Notes under the pieces: model-generated
The model's database searches: none
Seen by the model: the letters and a program-made list of their open reading frames with translations, nothing else
Told to the model about the DNA's origin: nothing
Origin: Acidimicrobiia bacterium
GTDB taxonomy: Bacteria; Actinomycetota; Acidimicrobiia; Acidimicrobiales; VFJN01
Direction of reading: 5' to 3'
Assembly (NCBI GenBank): GCA_009694375.1
Contig: SHVB01000012.1
Location: 1 to 64,000 of the forward strand
DNA: 64,000 nt
Shown here: positions 43,396-51,955 of the stretch, piece after piece
How the letters are laid out: every line of letters starts with the position of its first letter
How positions within the stretch are numbered: position 1 is the stretch's first letter
Position numbers and translations under genes: made by a program

Positions 43396-43492
43396 GGGGG
43401 TCCTTCGATCTTACGGAGAGTGAGTTGTGTGAGAGGGGGAAACGGGGCCAAACGGACCCGTAAGGATACCGGTGGCCACGGCTACGCCGTGA

Positions 43493-43550
43493 CCACTAGG
43501 TCTTGTGGCTACTGCACCGATCGGCACCCCCGAGCCACAAGATGTAGGGA
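43493..43550 (-). promoter_or_regulatory. Candidate NrdR boxes / inverted repeat upstream of nrdJ
   Basis: CCACTAGGTCTTGTGG (43493-43508) is a good imperfect palindrome close to known NrdR boxes (ACAC-WATAT-ish-GTGT type). A second related site, CCACAAGATGTAGGGA, lies at 43535-43550 with centres 42 bases apart, about four helical turns. The inner halves TCTTGTGGCT and AGCCACAAGA form a perfect 10-bp inverted repeat. NrdR typically binds two boxes in phase; the spacing here is longer than the usual three turns. Confidence 0.5.
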
Positions 43551-43740
43551 GAACTACACCACTGTAACTACGTGTCTGTCAACGATTTTCACCACAAATC
43601 TCAGAAATATCGTGCCAAAGCCGTGGCGTGACCCCAGGGAGGGCATTACTCGCCCAAGGAGCCGTGTAACCCACCACACCAAAAAACCGACTGCCACCAA
43701 TCCGGATTGGTCACACCACGGCCTCCGGCACGAAAACCGA

Positions 43741-43772
43741 CCCTAGAGAGGTCCACTTGTGGACCGCTAGGG
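43741..43772 (-). terminator. Hairpin terminator after the molybdopterin oxidoreductase gene
   Basis: Nested stem CCCTAG...GGTCCAC-TT-GTGGACC...CTAGGG lies 86 nt after the stop of the minus-strand oxidoreductase. No T run, but the stem is strong and the position fits transcription termination before nrdJ. Confidence 0.55.
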
Positions 43773-43857
43773 GAACATCCTGTGAATTTCCCCGGTACTT
43801 TTCCCCTTCCAATCCACAGATGGTCCAGCAGGCTGGGGACGACGGCACTGCTCATCC

Positions 43858-46134
43858 TCAGCGAACCGCCACTACCTCCACGGGGATGCCATTGAGCACC
43901 GCGTTACCCGAGATCGGATCGAAGAGCGTCTCGTCGCTGAGCAGGTTGCTGTTGACACCCGAGTGCTCCCGGGCCACGCCGAGTTGCACACCCTCCATGT
44001 CGTGGCCCCACCCGTGCGGAATGCTCACCACTCCCGGGCGGATGGCATCGGTTACCTCCACCGCCACGGTGACCTCGCCCACCCGTGAGCGCACCCGCGC
44101 CCACTCACCATCGGCGAGGCCCAGGCTGGCCGCGTCGTCGGGGTGCAGGTGCATCGTGCACTGGGACTTACCCTTTACGAGCACCTTGACGTTATGCATC
44201 CAGGAATTATTGGAGCGCAGGTTGCGTCTACCGACCAGCACAAACCGATGGTCGCGTCGTCGGGTCAGGCCCTCCTGTAGCCGAGCGACATCGGCCGCCA
44301 ACATCGCCGGGGCCAGCGCGATCATACCGTCGGGCGTGCGTAGCACATCAGGCAGACGCGTCTTCAGGGCGCCGTAGTCGATGCCGTGCGGGTGGGCGAG
44401 CAGGACGTCGAGGGAGACACCGTCGGGGTCGGCACCGAAGCCCTCGCCATAGGGCCCGGTGCGCAGGAGAAAGTCCACGATACGTTCAGGGCCCGAACGA
44501 GGGGCCAGTTCCTCGAGGATCTCCTCCGGCTCGCGACCAAAGATCGCGCTCGTCTCATCAGTCACGCTGCCCTGCACCATCGAGCTGATCATGAGGTCAT
44601 CCACGATGGCCGGATCGGCCTCGGGCCCCGCCCCCTGGAGCACGAGCGCCAGGCGGGCCAGCACCTCCCACTCGCTGAGCTCACCGTCCTCGAGCGGGAG
44701 CACCGGCTCGCTGTAGTTCGCCGTGTCCCGCAGGGCGAGCTGCAGCAAGGCGATGTCGTAGTGCCCTTTTTGCAGCGCCGAGGGCGAGGGCAGGATGACG
44801 TCGGCGTGGCGGGTGGTCTCATTCACGTAGATGTCCACCGACACCATCGCCTCCAACCCACCGAGTGCCGCATCAAGCCGGGCGGCGTTGGGGGTGGAGA
44901 GCACCGGGTTCCCGGCCACCGTCAGCAGCGCCTTCACCTGGCCCGGGCCCGGGGTGTCGATCTCCTCCGCCAAGGCCACGGCTGGCAACTCGCCCATGGT
45001 CTCGGGCAGCCCACGCACCCGGCTGGTGCGACGATGCAACCGGATCTCGCGACCGAATCGCCGCTTGCCGCGGGTGTTGGAGGCCCCGGCGGCGGCCGTC
45101 GTGAACATGGCGCCGCCGGGCCGGTCGAGGTTTCCGGTGAGCACGTTGAGCACGTCGACGAGCCACGACGTCAACGTGCCGAACTCGACGGTGGTGGTAC
45201 CGATGCGGCCATAAACACATGCCGTCGGGGCGGCGGCGAGTTCACGAGCCATCCGACGGATCGTGTGGGCCTCCAAGCCGGTGACGTCGGCCACCACCTC
45301 CGGCGTGAAGGGGGCGCTGAGGGCCTCCACCTCATCGAGGCCCGTTACCAGCTCCGCTAGCGGTCCGAGGTCTAATAAACCCTCGGCGAAGAGCACCTGC
45401 ACCATCGCCATCAACAGGTAGCCGTCGGCCCCGGGACGGATCGCCACCCACTCTGAGGCCGCCTCGGCGGTGCGGGAACGCCGCGGATCCACCACCACGA
45501 GCTTCCCGCCGCGCCCGGTGAGCCGCTCGATCCGTCCGGGCCAGTCCGGAGCGGTGGCGAGGCTGCCGTTGGAGGCATACGGATTGGCCCCCAGCATGAG
45601 GAGATGACCGGTGCGGTCCACATCCGGTACCGGCACGTTGAGGCCACCGCCGAACATCAGGGCCGACGAGATCTCCTTCGGCCGCTGATCCACCGTGGAG
45701 GCGGAGAAGATGTTGGTGGACCCAAGCGCCCGCAGCACCGCCTTGTTGTAGAGCATGCCCGCGAGGTTGTGGGCGTTGGGGTTTCCCACGTAGACGGCGC
45801 AGGCATCGCGGCCATCGCGCTCGAGGATGGGCAGCAGCAGCCGTTCGACCTCCTCGAAGGCCTCGGTCCAGGTGACCGCCACGAAGACCCCATCACGCTT
45901 GATCAGCGGCGTGCGCACACGGTCAGGGTCTTCGTGGAGCTGTTTGAGCGTGGAGCCCTTGGGGCAGATGTAGCCCTGGCTGAACACATCCTCCCGGTCG
46001 CCCCGGATCCGGAGGACCTCCTCAGGGCCGGCGGCGGTGCGTTTGAGCGTGATCTCCAAACCGCAACTCGCCTCGCAGAGCGGGCACGTACGAAACACCG
46101 TGCGATTCGCAGGCCTTGCATCCGTGACGCTCAT
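43858..46134 (-). CDS. Molybdopterin-dependent oxidoreductase (formate dehydrogenase/BisC-like)
   Basis: A 758-residue bis-MGD enzyme. An N-terminal [4Fe-4S] domain (CPLCEASCGLEI and YICPKGS) leads into the molybdopterin domains (VDQRPKEISSALMF, LMLGANPYASNGS, VVVDPRRSRTAEAAS). The C-terminal dinucleotide-binding domain has RRNLRSNNSWMHN, HPDDAASLGLADGEWARV and IPHGWGHDMEG. No Cys or Sec ligand typical of formate dehydrogenase is obvious, and no partner subunit is adjacent, so the substrate is open. Cytoplasmic: no signal peptide is seen. Confidence 0.9.
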   Translation of the reverse strand: MSVTDARPANRTVFRTCPLCEASCGLEITLKRTAAGPEEVLRIRGDREDVFSQGYICPKGSTLKQLHEDPDRVRTPLIKRDGVFVAVTWTEAFEEVERLLLPILERDGRDACAVYVGNPNAHNLAGMLYNKAVLRALGSTNIFSASTVDQRPKEISSALMFGGGLNVPVPDVDRTGHLLMLGANPYASNGSLATAPDWPGRIERLTGRGGKLVVVDPRRSRTAEAASEWVAIRPGADGYLLMAMVQVLFAEGLLDLGPLAELVTGLDEVEALSAPFTPEVVADVTGLEAHTIRRMARELAAAPTACVYGRIGTTTVEFGTLTSWLVDVLNVLTGNLDRPGGAMFTTAAAGASNTRGKRRFGREIRLHRRTSRVRGLPETMGELPAVALAEEIDTPGPGQVKALLTVAGNPVLSTPNAARLDAALGGLEAMVSVDIYVNETTRHADVILPSPSALQKGHYDIALLQLALRDTANYSEPVLPLEDGELSEWEVLARLALVLQGAGPEADPAIVDDLMISSMVQGSVTDETSAIFGREPEEILEELAPRSGPERIVDFLLRTGPYGEGFGADPDGVSLDVLLAHPHGIDYGALKTRLPDVLRTPDGMIALAPAMLAADVARLQEGLTRRRDHRFVLVGRRNLRSNNSWMHNVKVLVKGKSQCTMHLHPDDAASLGLADGEWARVRSRVGEVTVAVEVTDAIRPGVVSIPHGWGHDMEGVQLGVAREHSGVNSNLLSDETLFDPISGNAVLNGIPVEVVAVR

Positions 46135-46176
46135 GGCGGGCTCCTAGGTTGACGAGGGACGCCATCATGCCCTCTC

Positions 46177-46917
46177 TTAGCCGAAGGTTGCGTTGGTGAG
46201 TCGGCCCACCGCCATGGTGACCGCCATCGCCAGGCTTCCACCCACCGCCACTCGCACCATCGCATTGAGCCGGGGGGCGCCGCCGAGGGCCGCCGCCAAC
46301 ACCCCTAAGGCGGCCAGGACCACCAACGCCACCGCGATGGTCACCGCCGATCGACCCGCTGCGGGGGCGAGCACATAGGCACTCAGGGGCAGGGCCGCCC
46401 CGAGGGAAAAGGCCACCGCCGAGGTGGCGGCGGCCTGCACCGGCCGAGCCGTGGTCACTTCGCTGAGGCCGAGTTCGTCCCGGGCATGAGCCACCAGAGC
46501 GCCAGCCTCGGTGAGTTGGCGGGCCACCTCCGACGCCAGTTCGGGCTCCAGCCCCCGCTGACGCCAGATCGTGGCCAGTTCCTCCAACTCGGCTCGCGGG
46601 TGGTCACGCAACGCCTGTTCTTCCATACGGAGATCGGCTTGTTCGATGTCGCGCTGGGAGGCCACCGAGACGTACTCCCCTGTTCCCATGGACAGCGCCC
46701 CGGCCACCAGGCCAGCGAGGCCGGCAATGCGCACGTCACCCGTGGAGGCCCCACTGCTCGCCACGCCCACGATCAACGCCGCGGTAGACACCACCCCGTC
46801 GTTGGCCCCCAGGACGGCCGCCCGTAGCCACCCCGACCGGTGTGAACGATGCGACTCCGTGTGGTGGTGATGATCCGGCGGCAACCCCGCAGTGGGAACA
46901 TCATTTGTCTTGCGCAT
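46177..46917 (-). CDS. VIT1/CCC1-family iron/manganese transporter
   Basis: A 246-residue membrane protein. The start has a His-rich stretch (DHHHHTESHRSHRS), then WLRAAVLGANDGVVSTAALIVG, the signature first helix of VIT1/CCC1 transporters. SMGTGEYVSVASQRDIEQADL follows with metal-binding glutamates in a cytosolic helical domain, and three more helices complete it. Likely effluxes Fe2+ or Mn2+. It is divergent from the reductase gene at 46950. Confidence 0.92.
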   Translation of the reverse strand: MRKTNDVPTAGLPPDHHHHTESHRSHRSGWLRAAVLGANDGVVSTAALIVGVASSGASTGDVRIAGLAGLVAGALSMGTGEYVSVASQRDIEQADLRMEEQALRDHPRAELEELATIWRQRGLEPELASEVARQLTEAGALVAHARDELGLSEVTTARPVQAAATSAVAFSLGAALPLSAYVLAPAAGRSAVTIAVALVVLAALGVLAAALGGAPRLNAMVRVAVGGSLAMAVTMAVGRLTNATFG

Positions 46918-46949
46918 CCCAACAGCCTGCCACCACTAGCGTCACTTCC

Positions 46950-47690
46950 ATGCGACGGTTGTGGCCTCATCCAGGCGAGGTCGAAGACATTGCCCCCTTG
47001 GTGGCCGCCGAGGCCCGCCCACCGTGGCCCACGCGCCCGTGGCTCCTGGTGAACATGATCACCTCCCTCGACGGCGCTATCGCCATAAATGGCCGCTCCG
47101 GTGGCCTGGGCGGGCCCGCCGACGCCGCGTTGTTCGCCGCCTTACGGGGCATCGCCGATGTGATCCTCGTGGGTGCCGGAACAGCACGAGCCGAGCACTA
47201 TGGGCCCCCCCGGCCTTCCGCCGCCACCCGCCGCGCCCGCCAGGACCGGGGGCAAGCACCGGCCCCGCGCATCGCGGTGGTTACCCGGTCTCTCAACCTC
47301 GACCTGGCGGCCCCGCTGTTCACCGAGGCGGAGCAACGGCCCTTGATCATCGCTCCCGCGGCCGCCGACCCCGCTCGACTAGCGGAGGTGGCGGCAGTCG
47401 CGGAACTGGTGCTCACCGGCGGGGCCGAGGTTGATCTCACTGCCGCCCTGGCGCAGTTGCGCCGGGGCGGCGTGGCGGTCGTCACCGCCGAAGGCGGGCC
47501 CATCCTCAACGCAAACCTGGCGGCGGCGGATCTCATCGACGAGTGGGCCCTGTCGGTCGCCCCGCGGCTGGTGGGCGGGGATGCCGCTCGCGCCGTGACG
47601 GGCGCACCGCCGGTGGACCACCGTTACCGCCTGGAGCGCCTGCTGGAAGGCGACGACATCCTTCTGAGCCGATGGGTCCGCCAGCGCTGA
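46950..47690 (+). CDS. RibD C-terminal domain-type reductase
   Basis: A 246-residue dihydrofolate reductase-like protein of the RibD_C group. PWLLVNMITSLDGAIAINGRSGGLGGPAD and IADVILVGAGTARAEHYGPP are the NADPH and substrate loops, and the C-terminus has VAVVTAEGGPILNANLAAADLIDEWAL. It lacks the RibD deaminase domain. It may reduce the riboflavin precursor pyrimidine or another pterin-like substrate. I chose the ATG at 46950. It is convergent with nrdR, 6 nt apart. Confidence 0.9.
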   Translation: MRRLWPHPGEVEDIAPLVAAEARPPWPTRPWLLVNMITSLDGAIAINGRSGGLGGPADAALFAALRGIADVILVGAGTARAEHYGPPRPSAATRRARQDRGQAPAPRIAVVTRSLNLDLAAPLFTEAEQRPLIIAPAAADPARLAEVAAVAELVLTGGAEVDLTAALAQLRRGGVAVVTAEGGPILNANLAAADLIDEWALSVAPRLVGGDAARAVTGAPPVDHRYRLERLLEGDDILLSRWVRQR

Positions 47691-47696
47691 GGCCGC

Positions 47697-48185
47697 CTAG
47701 CGACGCTTGGGTTCCGTGCGTTTGGACAGCATCGTCACCTCGCGCTCAAAGTCGCTGAGATCATCGAAGCCGAGGTAGACGCTGGCGAAGCGAACGGCGG
47801 CCACCGGGTCGACCTCCCGCAACTGCTCCAGCACCGCCTTACCCACCACGTCCGAGGGGATCTCGGGCCCACCCTCCAGCCGGAGGGCATCTTCGATCGT
47901 CGTGATCAGCGCATCGAGCGACCCGCCTCCATCCGCGTCGATCGGCCGCCCCTTGGCGGCCAAGCGGATTCCCATCGCCACCTTCTCTCGCTCGAAGGGC
48001 TCACGCTCGCCAGAGCGCTTCACCACCACCAACGACGATTCCTCCAGCCGTTCGAAGGTGGTGAAACGATGTTCGCACTGCACACAGGCTCGGCGCCTAC
48101 GGATGGCCGACCCATCGTCGGCCTGCCGGGAGTCCACCACCTTGTCGTCGAAGGAACCACACCCGGGGCATCGCACCCCTTGCAC
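47697..48185 (-). CDS. nrdR: Transcriptional repressor NrdR
   Basis: A 162-residue ATP/dATP-sensing repressor of ribonucleotide reductase genes. The zinc ribbon has C6, C9, C34 and C37 (RCPGCG and CVQC), and KVVDSRQADDGSAIRRRRAC contacts DNA. The ATP-cone domain follows (VVKRSGEREPFEREKVAMGI). The annotated start is a GTG; the GTG three codons later gives the more usual MRCPGCG start. It is downstream of the LysM gene, the common nrdR-LysM-lexA layout of actinobacteria. Its obvious target here is nrdJ. Confidence 0.96.
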   Translation of the reverse strand: MQGVRCPGCGSFDDKVVDSRQADDGSAIRRRRACVQCEHRFTTFERLEESSLVVVKRSGEREPFEREKVAMGIRLAAKGRPIDADGGGSLDALITTIEDALRLEGGPEIPSDVVGKAVLEQLREVDPVAAVRFASVYLGFDDLSDFEREVTMLSKRTEPKRR

Positions 48186-48203
48186 GTTAGTGGGGTGCTG
48201 CCC

Positions 48204-48653
48204 TCAGGTGACCGGCAGCTCCAACTCCTGGCCGACCACGATCTGCTCGCCACCGTTGCGGGCCACGATCTCATCGATGGTGGCCCGTATATCGGCGGTG
48301 GGTGCCGCCGTGGCGGCAATCGACCAGAGCGTGTCACCGGTTTGGACCACCACGGTGCGAGCAGCCACCCCAGGCGTGCCAGTGGCCGCGCCCAGGGTGG
48401 GCGAAAGTTCGCCGGCGGCGGGAGAGGGGATACCGCCGGCGATCCTGGCCAGGGCAGTGATGGCCAGGAGAGTGAGCGCTACCACCACGGCGAGCGCCAC
48501 CAGAGCGGCCCCCACCCGGCGGCGGCGGAAGGTGGCCTGGGCGGCGAGGCGAGCCGGGGCACGGCCGCCTTCGAGCACCCGAAGGGCCGGACGAGCAGGC
48601 GCTGCCGGACGATCCGGAAGGGCGGCGGGTTGGAAGGCAAGGGCGGAGGACAT
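48204..48653 (-). CDS. LysM domain membrane protein
   Basis: A 149-residue protein: about 45 cytoplasmic residues rich in Ala/Pro/Arg, one membrane helix (VGAALVALAVVVALTLLAITAL), a linker, and a C-terminal LysM domain (VQTGDTLWSIAATAAP to VVGQELELPV) that binds peptidoglycan. It is the protein commonly found between lexA and nrdR in actinobacteria; function unknown, possibly linked to division during the SOS response. The promoter region shared with lexA contains LexA boxes. Confidence 0.88.
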   Translation of the reverse strand: MSSALAFQPAALPDRPAAPARPALRVLEGGRAPARLAAQATFRRRRVGAALVALAVVVALTLLAITALARIAGGIPSPAAGELSPTLGAATGTPGVAARTVVVQTGDTLWSIAATAAPTADIRATIDEIVARNGGEQIVVGQELELPVT

Positions 48654-48700
48654 GGGGCTAAGTCTCCTCAGGGGGTGTGACAGGCCGGGATGGGCACTAC

Positions 48701-48750
48701 GGGAACACTCGTTCGCTCCCCTTCACCATACCCCCGAACACCCGTTCGAA
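48701..48750. promoter_or_regulatory. Two LexA boxes between the LysM gene and lexA
   Basis: GAACACTCGTTC at 48703-48714 and GAACACCCGTTC at 48736-48747 are perfect GAAC-N4-GTTC actinobacterial LexA boxes, 33 bases apart. They lie closest to the LysM start (48653), so that gene and nrdR may be SOS-controlled. Confidence 0.85.
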
Positions 48751-48781
48751 GTCAAGCGGCAAGATCGCACAGCCGTTCGAC

Positions 48782-48837
48782 GAACGAGTGTTCTTGCCAT
48801 CACCCGCCCTCGGTCGTAGGCTCCCGAACGTCCGTAC
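48782..48837 (+). promoter_or_regulatory. lexA promoter with LexA boxes
   Basis: GAACGAGTGTTC (48782-48793) is a third perfect LexA box, abutting a TTGCCA -35 (48794-48799). A TAGGCT -10 follows at 48817-48822 with a 17-base spacer, and an imperfect box GAACGTCCGTAC (48826-48837) covers the expected transcription start. This is a consistent autoregulatory promoter. Confidence 0.75.
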
Positions 48838-48857
48838 GCTTCCGGAGGATCCCCACC

Positions 48858-49490
48858 ATGGCTGATGTCACCCTCACTCCTCGCCAACGCGAGGTCCTCG
48901 AGGTCATCGAGAAGTTCCAGCGTGAGCGCGGCTTCCCGCCCTCGGTGCGTGAAATCGGTCTGGCGGTGGGCCTCACCTCCCCCTCCACCGTCCATGCGCA
49001 CCTCTCTACGCTCCAAAAACTTGGCTTCCTTCGCCGCGACCCGTCTAAGCCGCGAGCCATCGAAGTGCGCTTCGATGCCACCTCCGGCGCACCGGTAGAA
49101 CGCCGCCCGGTGCGCCACGTGCCCCTCGTGGGCGATGTGGCCGCCGGCACCGATGTGCTCGCTCAGGAGAACATCGAAGAGACCCTCCCCCTCCCGGCCG
49201 ATTTCACCGGCGAAGGCGACCTGTTCATGCTGCGGGTGCGCGGCGATTCGATGGTGGACGCCGCCATCGTGGACGGGGACTACATCGTGTGTCATGCCCA
49301 GTCCACCGCCGACAACGGCGACATCGTGGTGGCGGGTATCCCCGGCGACGAAGCCACCGTGAAGACCTACACCCGCAAAGGTCGCAAAGTGATCCTCCTC
49401 CCCGCCAACGCCCGCCTCTCCCCCATGGAATTCGATGCCGACGAGGTCGCCGTGTTCGGCCGGGTCGTCACCGTCCTGCGCCGCCTCTAA
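48858..49490 (+). CDS. lexA: SOS repressor LexA
   Basis: A 210-residue repressor. The N-terminal winged helix has LTPRQREVLEVIEKFQRERG and SPSTVHAHLSTLQKLGFLRR. The Ala-Gly self-cleavage site is in GDVAAGTDV, the catalytic serine in RGDSMVDAAI and the lysine in EATVKTYTRKG. The ATG at 48858 has GGAGG upstream (GGAGGATCCCCACC). Several LexA boxes upstream show autoregulation, and recA at 61 kb has a matching box. It is divergent from the LysM-nrdR pair. Confidence 0.97.
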   Translation: MADVTLTPRQREVLEVIEKFQRERGFPPSVREIGLAVGLTSPSTVHAHLSTLQKLGFLRRDPSKPRAIEVRFDATSGAPVERRPVRHVPLVGDVAAGTDVLAQENIEETLPLPADFTGEGDLFMLRVRGDSMVDAAIVDGDYIVCHAQSTADNGDIVVAGIPGDEATVKTYTRKGRKVILLPANARLSPMEFDADEVAVFGRVVTVLRRL

Positions 49491-49528
49491 CCACCCCCGA
49501 CTACCGCTATCGGCCTCACTGACTCACA

Positions 49529-50791
49529 ATGGAGCCAATGACGGTCATTCGCCGCTGGGCGCTCTCGTTGCTGGCGGTTGGCCTGGGGGTGGCGTGGGCC
49601 GGTCCTTCGGCGCAGGCTGTATCCACCCCCGTCGATGATCCGATCTTCACCCAGGGCCTCCAGTGGGGTTTGGAGCAGATCCACGCACCGGGAGGGTGGG
49701 GCACCGCCACCGGCGAGGGCATCACCATCGCCATCATTGATTCGGGAGTCGACCTCACCCATGAGGACCTCCGCAGCAAACTGACCGCCCAGGCCAACTG
49801 CGTGGGTTCCAAGGGGGATTCTGCCCGGTGCACCGGATCAGCGCAGGACGATCACGGCCACGGCACTCACGTGGCCGGCATCGCCCTGGCCTCCACCAAC
49901 AACGGCGTGGGGATGGCTGGGGTGGCCCCCAACGCCCAACTGATGGCCGTACGAGTCCTCTCCAACCAGTGCGAAGACACTACCCCCGCTTGTGACGCCA
50001 CCGGCACCTCCGAGGACGTGTCGGCCGGGATTCGCTGGGCCACCGATCACGGCGCCGACATCATCAACCTCGCGCTCGGGGGCGGGGCGCAACAATCCGA
50101 CTTGGGCTGCTCGTTCTGCGAGGCCATCGACTACGCCTGGAGCAAGGACGTCATCGTGGTGCTCGCGGCGGGCAACGACTCCGTCCTGCCAGAAACCTTC
50201 GCCTCCAAACCGGCGGTCATCGTGAGCGCCACCAATCGCGCCGATACCCCCGCGTCCTACTCCAGTGCTCGCCAGGAGTTCCTCCGCTCAGCCCGTTGGG
50301 CGGTGGCCGCTCCTGGTGGCGAGGGCGATGCTCCCGGGCCAACGGACTGTTCCACCGGCGGAAATCCCCAGGGCATCATCTCCACGTACTGGGTGCCAGA
50401 GGAATCCAACCGCTACGCCTGTCTGGCCGGTACCTCGATGGCCAGCGCCCACACTGCGGGCGCCCTCGCCGTACTCCTCAGCACCGGTCTCACCCCCGAG
50501 GCCGCCATCGGCCGCCTCCTGGCCACCGCCGACGATCTCGGAGCACCCGGCCGTGACGACGACTACGGCGTGGGCCGTATCAACCTCGCCGCCGCCGTAG
50601 ATCCCGCCGTATCCGGCGTGGCTGACCCCGGCCCGAGGAGCCGGGAGGAGGCCGTGGCGTTCGTCGACACCTCCACCGGCGCCAACCACCTCACTACCGC
50701 GGAGATAAGGGCCATCCTGGCGATCCTGCTCGCCACCGCCGGCGCCACCGCGCTCGGGGCCTCGCAACTGGTCAAACGCCAACACTCCTGA
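49529..50791 (+). CDS. Secreted subtilisin-like serine protease (S8) with C-terminal anchor
   Basis: A 420-residue exported protease. A signal peptide (ALSLLAVGLGVAWAGPSAQA) is followed by a subtilase domain with the full triad: IIDSGVDLTHED (Asp), DDHGHGTHVAGIA (His) and LAGTSMASAHTAG (Ser), plus the oxyanion Asn in AAGNDS. Several cysteine pairs suggest disulfides. A C-terminal hydrophobic segment (ILAILLATAGATALGAS) and a basic tail fit membrane anchoring, as in mycosins, but no type VII secretion genes are nearby. Starts at 49529 or 49538. Confidence 0.9.
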   Translation: MEPMTVIRRWALSLLAVGLGVAWAGPSAQAVSTPVDDPIFTQGLQWGLEQIHAPGGWGTATGEGITIAIIDSGVDLTHEDLRSKLTAQANCVGSKGDSARCTGSAQDDHGHGTHVAGIALASTNNGVGMAGVAPNAQLMAVRVLSNQCEDTTPACDATGTSEDVSAGIRWATDHGADIINLALGGGAQQSDLGCSFCEAIDYAWSKDVIVVLAAGNDSVLPETFASKPAVIVSATNRADTPASYSSARQEFLRSARWAVAAPGGEGDAPGPTDCSTGGNPQGIISTYWVPEESNRYACLAGTSMASAHTAGALAVLLSTGLTPEAAIGRLLATADDLGAPGRDDDYGVGRINLAAAVDPAVSGVADPGPRSREEAVAFVDTSTGANHLTTAEIRAILAILLATAGATALGASQLVKRQHS

Positions 50792-50830
50792 GGTGGCACC
50801 GCCACCGCACGCGAGCCGGACGAAGCGGGT

Positions 50831-51907
50831 CTAGCCCACCAACGGGGTGGTCAAGACAGCCGCCAAGACCGCATAGGACCGCTCGAGCGAAGCCCGATCA
50901 ACCCGCTCGTCGGCGCGGTGAGCCAGGACGGCATCACCCGGACCGAGGTTGCAGGCCGGGATGCCCGCCGCCGCAAACCGCGCCACGTCGGTCCACCCCA
51001 ACTTGGCCTGTACCGCGAGGTGGTGGTCCTCCACCAGAGAACGCAGGACCGGGTGATCCAGACCGGGCAGGGCTCCCGCGGCCACCTCGATGAGGTCCAC
51101 CTCGTCGCCGTCGTCCAGAACGGGGGCCAGCAGGGCCCGCACCTCCGCCTCGGCCTGCTCGGGGCTGCGATCGGGGGCGAACCGCCGGTTGATCACCACG
51201 ACCGCCTCATCGGGGACCACGTTGCTGGCAACTCCCCCTGTCACCGACACGGCTTGCAGTGCCTCACGGAACTCGCACCCCTGAATCACCGGGGCCCGCT
51301 CCTCGAAGGCCTCCACCGCCTGGAGCACGGCACCGAGGCGGTGGATGGCATTACGGCCCATCCACGGTCGTGCGGTGTGGGCGCGCTCGCCACGCACCGT
51401 CACCTGCATCCGCAGTGTGCCCTGGCACCCAGCCTCCACCTCACCGCCGGTGGGCTCGCCGAGGATCGCCACATCCCCCGCCAGTAAATCGGGACGATCC
51501 GCCATGAGATGGGCGAGCCCGTTGTGCACCGCCGCCACCTCCTCGCCGGCGTAGAACACGAAGGTCACCTCCACCGCGGGATTCGGGATGGCCTCGGCCA
51601 ACGCCAACATCACCGCCAAGCCCCCCTTCATGTCCGATGCCCCGAGGCCCCAGAGCACATCGCCCTCGATCCGAGCGACGGCATTTCCGCTAGCCGGCAC
51701 CGTGTCGGTGTGACCGGCCAAGATGACCCGGTGCCCGTGCCCACCCTCGGTGCGGGCCACGAGGTTGGCCCCCACCCGCTCTACCACGAGGTGAGGAAGA
51801 GCCCGCAGACGAGCTTCGAGATAGGCCGTGAGGGCCGCCTCGTGGTGACTCTCGGAGGGAATGTCGACCAACGAGGCGGTGAGGGCCAGCAAATCGACGG
51901 AGGGCAT
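50831..51907 (-). CDS. dapE: Succinyl-diaminopimelate desuccinylase
   Basis: A 358-residue M20-family dizinc amidohydrolase of lysine/DAP biosynthesis. Metal and catalytic motifs: ILAGHTDTVPASGN (His, Asp), WGLGASDMKGGLAVML (bridging Asp), FVFYAGEEVAAVHNG (catalytic Glu pair) and the C-terminal His in AVLAHRADE. The dimerisation domain has GERAHTARPWMGRNAIHR. It is divergent from dapD by 48 nt, and dapC and dapF follow, which fixes the substrate as N-succinyl-DAP rather than another acylated amino acid. Confidence 0.95.
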   Translation of the reverse strand: MPSVDLLALTASLVDIPSESHHEAALTAYLEARLRALPHLVVERVGANLVARTEGGHGHRVILAGHTDTVPASGNAVARIEGDVLWGLGASDMKGGLAVMLALAEAIPNPAVEVTFVFYAGEEVAAVHNGLAHLMADRPDLLAGDVAILGEPTGGEVEAGCQGTLRMQVTVRGERAHTARPWMGRNAIHRLGAVLQAVEAFEERAPVIQGCEFREALQAVSVTGGVASNVVPDEAVVVINRRFAPDRSPEQAEAEVRALLAPVLDDGDEVDLIEVAAGALPGLDHPVLRSLVEDHHLAVQAKLGWTDVARFAAAGIPACNLGPGDAVLAHRADERVDRASLERSYAVLAAVLTTPLVG

Positions 51908-51955
51908 CCCTCCAGGTTACGAGGTACGACCCCTCCACCGATACGGTTAGGTCGG

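Larger units (their letters stand above)
43396..43857. other. Long intergenic region upstream of nrdJ
   Basis: No gene is supported over about 460 bases. It is visibly less GC-rich than its surroundings in places. It holds candidate NrdR sites at 43493-43550, a GGCCACGGC/GCCGTG hairpin near 43471-43495, and a terminator-like hairpin at 43741-43772. No cobalamin riboswitch was recognised. Confidence 0.6.

Noticed and set aside
43396-43857. Possible cobalamin riboswitch upstream of the B12-dependent RNR
   Set aside because: I looked for the conserved B12-box core and paired arms and did not find them; the inverted repeat there fits NrdR sites better.
44386-45360. Plus-strand frame opposite the molybdopterin oxidoreductase
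   Set aside because: Shadow of the minus-strand gene with no recognisable motif or ribosome binding site.
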